Below, one piece after another: positions 60,969 through 64,000 of a stretch of DNA of 64,000 bases. The DNA comes from JAJZKE01 sp963762395. GTDB lineage: Bacteria; Patescibacteriota; Saccharimonadia; Saccharimonadales; UBA4665. Location of the stretch: NCBI GenBank assembly GCA_963762395.1, contig CAVXKL010000001.1, forward strand, positions 431,397-495,396. The letters are read 5' to 3'. The position numbers and the translations under genes are program-made. The notes below the pieces were generated by a model. It saw nothing but the letters and a program-made list of their open reading frames with translations. It ran no database searches and was not told the origin of the DNA. Numbering within the stretch: position 1 is the stretch's first letter; each line of letters begins with the position of its first letter.

Positions 60969-63105
60969 TGTCCTTATTCAGCTCCCTGGCGGCGGCCTTC
61001 ATACTTAACTGCAAGCGTCCCCGGTCGTCTATGGCGACTAGTTTAACGCTTACCTTATCACCTTCTTTAACGACATCGCTTGGTTTATTAACTCTTTCTT
61101 CGCTCATTTCACTGACATGAACAAGACCATCCTTGCCCGGCAGTATTTGGACAAAGGCGCCAAAGTCCATAACGTTAACAACAGGTACATCACGGTAGAT
61201 CCTACCGACTTCGGGTTCCTCGACGATACTATTAATCCATTGCTTGGCGGCAGAAATGGAGCCAAGGTCCGGGCTGGCAATCATTATCGTGCCATCGTCT
61301 CTAATATCTATGTCGGTACCGGTTTCGGCAGTAATCTTCTGGATTATTTCACCGCCCTTGCCAATAATTTCACGGATTTTATCTGGGTTAATATGAATAC
61401 TTTCGACTCGAGGAGCAAACTCGCTCATGACATTTCTTGGTTCTTTAAGAGTAGTAAGCATATGTTCTAAGATGAATGCCCGACCAGCCTTGCCTTGAGT
61501 TAAGACCTTGTCCATGATTTCAACATTTACACTATGCAGTTTCATGTCCATTTGAAGGGCTGTAATACCCTTAGAAGTACCAGCAACTTTAAAGTCCATA
61601 TCACCAGCAAAGTCTTCGGCATCAGCGATGTCGGTTAAGATTATTGGTTTATCTCCATCTAGGATAAGGCCCATAGCAATACCGCTGACTGGAGCTTTCA
61701 AAGGTACACCAGCATCCATTAAGGCTAAACAGCTGGAACAAGTAGCAGCCATGGAAGTTGAACCGTTCTGGGACATAATCTCCGTAACTGAGCGGATTGT
61801 GTATGGGAAAACAGATTCATCGGGGATAACCGGCAGCAGTGCCCGTTCGGCTAGATAGCTATGACCAATTTCCCGCCTGCCAGGGCTACCAAGTCTCTTG
61901 ATCTCGCCGACTGTGTAACCCGGAGCGTTATAGTGATGCATATAGCGCTTAGCACCGCCCTGTTCCATAGTGTCTATTAACTGGGCATAGCTTAAAGGAG
62001 CTAATGTGACAATGTTCAAAGCCTGGGTTAAACCGCGGGTAAACAAACTTGAGCCATGGGCTCGAGGCAAGATGCCAACTTCACTACTTAACGGTCTAAT
62101 CTCATCAAGCTTACGGCCATCTGGTCTAATCTTGTTTTGAACAATTTCTTTTCTAACATCTTTATGAAGAGCTAACGTAAAAGCTTCATCGTAGCTGGAC
62201 TTAAGGGGTTCAAATTCTTCACCTAATGCCTCTTTAAAGTGTTCATGAGTCTGGTGTCTTAATTGAGCAACTAGTTCATTTCTTTCTGGGTATGGCTTCC
62301 TTAGGTTACTGCCCATTTTATCTTCTAGCCATTTATCTACTTCTTTTTGAATATTCTCGTCAGGCAGAGTCAGATCATATTCCTGTTTAGCTACCCCTAC
62401 TTTAGAAACCAGTTCTTTTTGCAAGGTAATTGCCGGCTGCATTGTCTTGTGGGCAAATTTAATTGCTTCAACGATGCTTTCTTCACTGACTTCATTAGAA
62501 CCAGCTTCAACCATAGTGACGCCGTCTTCAGTACCGGCAACAACTAAGTCTAAACCGCCATCTTTTAGCTGCTCGGGGGATAAGAAGGCGCTAAGTTTGC
62601 CATTTTCATCATAGCCCACTCTCAATCCGGCTATTGGACCTTCAAATGGTGCGCCGGTAAGCATAGAGGCGGCACTTAAAGCAATCATCGCTATAACATC
62701 GGGTCTAAACCTTGGATCCATACTAAGCATGGTAGCTATACCCTGAACTTCATTACGGTAACCTTTTGGCCAGAGCGGTCTAATTGGTCGGTCTATTAAA
62801 CGGCCAATTAAGATAGCCTCATCTGAAGGCCGGCCTTCTCTTTTAATAAATCTGGAACCGCTTATTTTGCCTGAAGCATAAAAACGTTCTTCGTAATCGA
62901 TGCTCATTGGGAAGTAATCGAAGCCGTTTGCTGCTTCGGGAGCGACCATGGCCGTACCAAGTACAACTGTGTCGCCGTAACGAGCTAAGACGCTGGCAGT
63001 TGATCTGAAACCTACCCGTCCAACTTCAAGACTTAATTTACGTCCGCAAAATTCTGTTTCAACGACTGTTATTTGTTTGCCGCTGGGGTTTATTGTTTGA
63101 CTCAT
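60949..63105 (-). CDS. pnp: Polyribonucleotide nucleotidyltransferase (PNPase)
   Basis: 718 aa. Two RNase PH domains (GFDYFPMSIDYEERFYASGK; RPDGRKLDEIRPLSSEVG; SPGRREIGHSYLAERAL), KH domain (IREIIGKGGEIIQKI) and S1 domain (DFGAFVQILPGKDGLVHVS). Phosphorolytic 3'-to-5' RNA decay. The 197-nt gap to rpsO (63106-63302) contains a TATACG/CGTATA hairpin and a near-palindrome ATAGTCTCAA/TTGAGAAACTAT, possible RNase III-type processing sites as in E. coli. Confidence 0.96.
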   Translation of the reverse strand: MSQTINPSGKQITVVETEFCGRKLSLEVGRVGFRSTASVLARYGDTVVLGTAMVAPEAANGFDYFPMSIDYEERFYASGKISGSRFIKREGRPSDEAILIGRLIDRPIRPLWPKGYRNEVQGIATMLSMDPRFRPDVIAMIALSAASMLTGAPFEGPIAGLRVGYDENGKLSAFLSPEQLKDGGLDLVVAGTEDGVTMVEAGSNEVSEESIVEAIKFAHKTMQPAITLQKELVSKVGVAKQEYDLTLPDENIQKEVDKWLEDKMGSNLRKPYPERNELVAQLRHQTHEHFKEALGEEFEPLKSSYDEAFTLALHKDVRKEIVQNKIRPDGRKLDEIRPLSSEVGILPRAHGSSLFTRGLTQALNIVTLAPLSYAQLIDTMEQGGAKRYMHHYNAPGYTVGEIKRLGSPGRREIGHSYLAERALLPVIPDESVFPYTIRSVTEIMSQNGSTSMAATCSSCLALMDAGVPLKAPVSGIAMGLILDGDKPIILTDIADAEDFAGDMDFKVAGTSKGITALQMDMKLHSVNVEIMDKVLTQGKAGRAFILEHMLTTLKEPRNVMSEFAPRVESIHINPDKIREIIGKGGEIIQKITAETGTDIDIRDDGTIMIASPDLGSISAAKQWINSIVEEPEVGRIYRDVPVVNVMDFGAFVQILPGKDGLVHVSEMSEERVNKPSDVVKEGDKVSVKLVAIDDRGRLQLSMKAAARELNKDNGKNNS

Positions 63106-63302
63106 TTTTTCCTTTCGCCAAGATTCATTTTCTGAGACAGAGTCCAGTTATACGTGGTCGTATACCTGTTGCTCTGGCCCAGATAGTTTCTCAATCTTGA
63201 GACTATTCCTTGGTATTTTAGATTAATATTCTTATCCTTGCCTGAAGCGGCGTTGGTAAGCTACCCTGCTTAATTTTTAAAGCAAATTAGTCTACTAACG
63301 AA

Positions 63303-63569
63303 CTATCTTCTAATCCCCAGCTTTTTAATAACCTCTAAATACTTTTCACTATCGTTTTTAGCAATATATTGTAGTAAGCGGCGACGTTTGCCGACCATCT
63401 GTAAAAGTCCTCGTCGGGCCATAAAATCATGCTTGTTGTTGGCCAAATGTTCAGTAATCTCCTTAATTCTCTCAGTAAGGATAGCCACCTGGACTTCTGA
63501 GCTACCGGTATCTGTCTTAGTAGCCTGGACGCTTTTAATGGCGGCGGCTTTCTTCTCGGACGTAATCAT
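63303..63569 (-). CDS. rpsO: Ribosomal protein uS15
   Basis: 88 aa. DTGSSEVQVAILTERIKEITEHL and KHDFMARRGLLQMVGKRRRLL are diagnostic (the quoted parts are partial). Binds the 16S central domain. Upstream of pnp in the usual rpsO-pnp order. Confidence 0.96.
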   Translation of the reverse strand: MITSEKKAAAIKSVQATKTDTGSSEVQVAILTERIKEITEHLANNKHDFMARRGLLQMVGKRRRLLQYIAKNDSEKYLEVIKKLGIRR

Positions 63570-63579
63570 TCTTGTCTAA

Positions 63580-63608
63580 ATGCTAGCATATTTATATCTG
63601 TTTTACAA
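63580..63608 (-). promoter_or_regulatory. rpsO-pnp promoter
   Basis: Minus strand TTGTAA (63603-63608), 17 bp ending in TGC, TAGCAT (63580-63585). Confidence 0.5.
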
Positions 63609-63645
63609 GAATATCATATAGCTTAGTCTAGGATGTTGGAACTTA

Positions 63646-64000
63646 TTATAAAGCAGAGGTCAAGCTACTAGTTACTCTCTCTTCAGGAGTTCTACGAATA
63701 AAAAAGCCTATCTTACCTAGGCGGAGATGGGGGCTTAGAAACCAGGTCTGTATTAAATCAAATCTATTTTCTAGTAAGTAGACTTTTCTTCCAACGAAGT
63801 AAAACGCATTGGAAGTTCGAGAAGGATCTGGTTCGGCAGTGGGATAACCAGTTACTAATCCAACGAGTCTATCTGCTTGTTGTAAAGCTACCGTCATTTC
63901 ACTAAGGCCACCATCAACACTAAGGCCACTATCAACAAGGGATTCGTAAAATCTATCTTCTCGTCCGCCATTTTTTAGAGCTGCTCGAGCAGCTTTATTA
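63646..64000 (-). CDS. C-terminal part of an unrecognised protein, 5' end outside window
   Basis: The frame ending at TAA 63646-63648 is open to the window edge, at least 117 residues. An internal ATG at 63897 is not likely the start, since the frame continues upstream with plausible protein (AARAALKNGGREDRFYESLV). Contains VGLVTGYPTAEPDPSRTSNA and several aromatic residues; no helices. Function not recognised. Confidence 0.55.
   Translation of the reverse strand, partial: NKAARAALKNGGREDRFYESLVDSGLSVDGGLSEMTVALQQADRLVGLVTGYPTAEPDPSRTSNAFYFVGRKVYLLENRFDLIQTWFLSPHLRLGKIGFFIRRTPEERVTSSLTSAL

Overview
Organism. The 16S rRNA gene on the minus strand matches two published TM7-specific primer sites: TM7-580F at 8128-8146 and TM7-1177R at 6510-6533. 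The genome is therefore assigned to Candidatus Saccharibacteria (TM7, Patescibacteria/CPR). Other traits agree: 16S introns, short dense operons, a complete type IV pilus locus, a sortase-type LPNTG surface protein, no biosynthetic operons, and standard decoding with UGA as stop.

Layout. 1-4294: the 3'-truncated end of a very large cysteine-repeat surface protein and a small membrane-anchored secreted protein. 4519-4788: a tRNA-Ala/tRNA-Ile pair on the plus strand. 4955-8660: a 16S gene stretched to about 3.7 kb by three intervening sequences, two of them group I introns carrying LAGLIDADG endonuclease genes. 8832-13432: gyrB-gyrA. 13499-19617: LPNTG surface protein, VirD4/TraG-like ATPase and small membrane proteins. 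19618-21299: two divergent structured leaders and infC-rpmI-rplT. 21316-24283: rnpB, a fused PCD-like/RNase HI gene, tRNA-Pro, IS copy A and a RelBE-type toxin-antitoxin pair. 24324-32161: housekeeping genes (M50 protease, rpmB, miaA, alkyltransferase-like, phosphohexomutase, thrS with a T-box-like leader). 32312-40845: tRNAs, a candidate ncRNA, nrdR-like gene, glycosyltransferase, NRAMP-like transporter, a second toxin-antitoxin pair, PrsA-like chaperone and ndk. 40899-50185: Xer recombinase and the pilus operon pilM-N-O-X-B-T-C-pilin-pilD. 50285-53250: ychF, IS copy B and a Crp/Fnr regulator. 53261-64000: efp/rpsR/ssb/rpsF, ftsK, and an RNA-turnover block (RNase J, PNPase, rpsO) with a family 4 uracil-DNA glycosylase.

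How it works together. The window combines information processing (topoisomerase, rRNA, ribosomal proteins, RNase P, RNase J, PNPase, SSB, FtsK) with a surface and attachment toolkit (pilus, LPNTG protein, giant repeat protein, VirD4-like ATPase) that fits an episymbiotic lifestyle. Accessory DNA is limited to two identical IS copies, two toxin-antitoxin pairs and the rRNA introns.

Most unusual points: (1) three insertions in one 16S gene, two bracketing the decoding-site helix; (2) both IS copies end exactly 5 bp before a -35 hexamer and the transposase ORF has no stop of its own; (3) at least ten genes have a -10 box only 5-10 nt before the start codon, suggesting widespread leaderless mRNAs; (4) infC appears to start at AUA; (5) a pterin-dehydratase-like/RNase HI fusion; (6) a T-box-like thrS leader and several unassigned structured RNAs. 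All calls are by eye from sequence; no database search was run.
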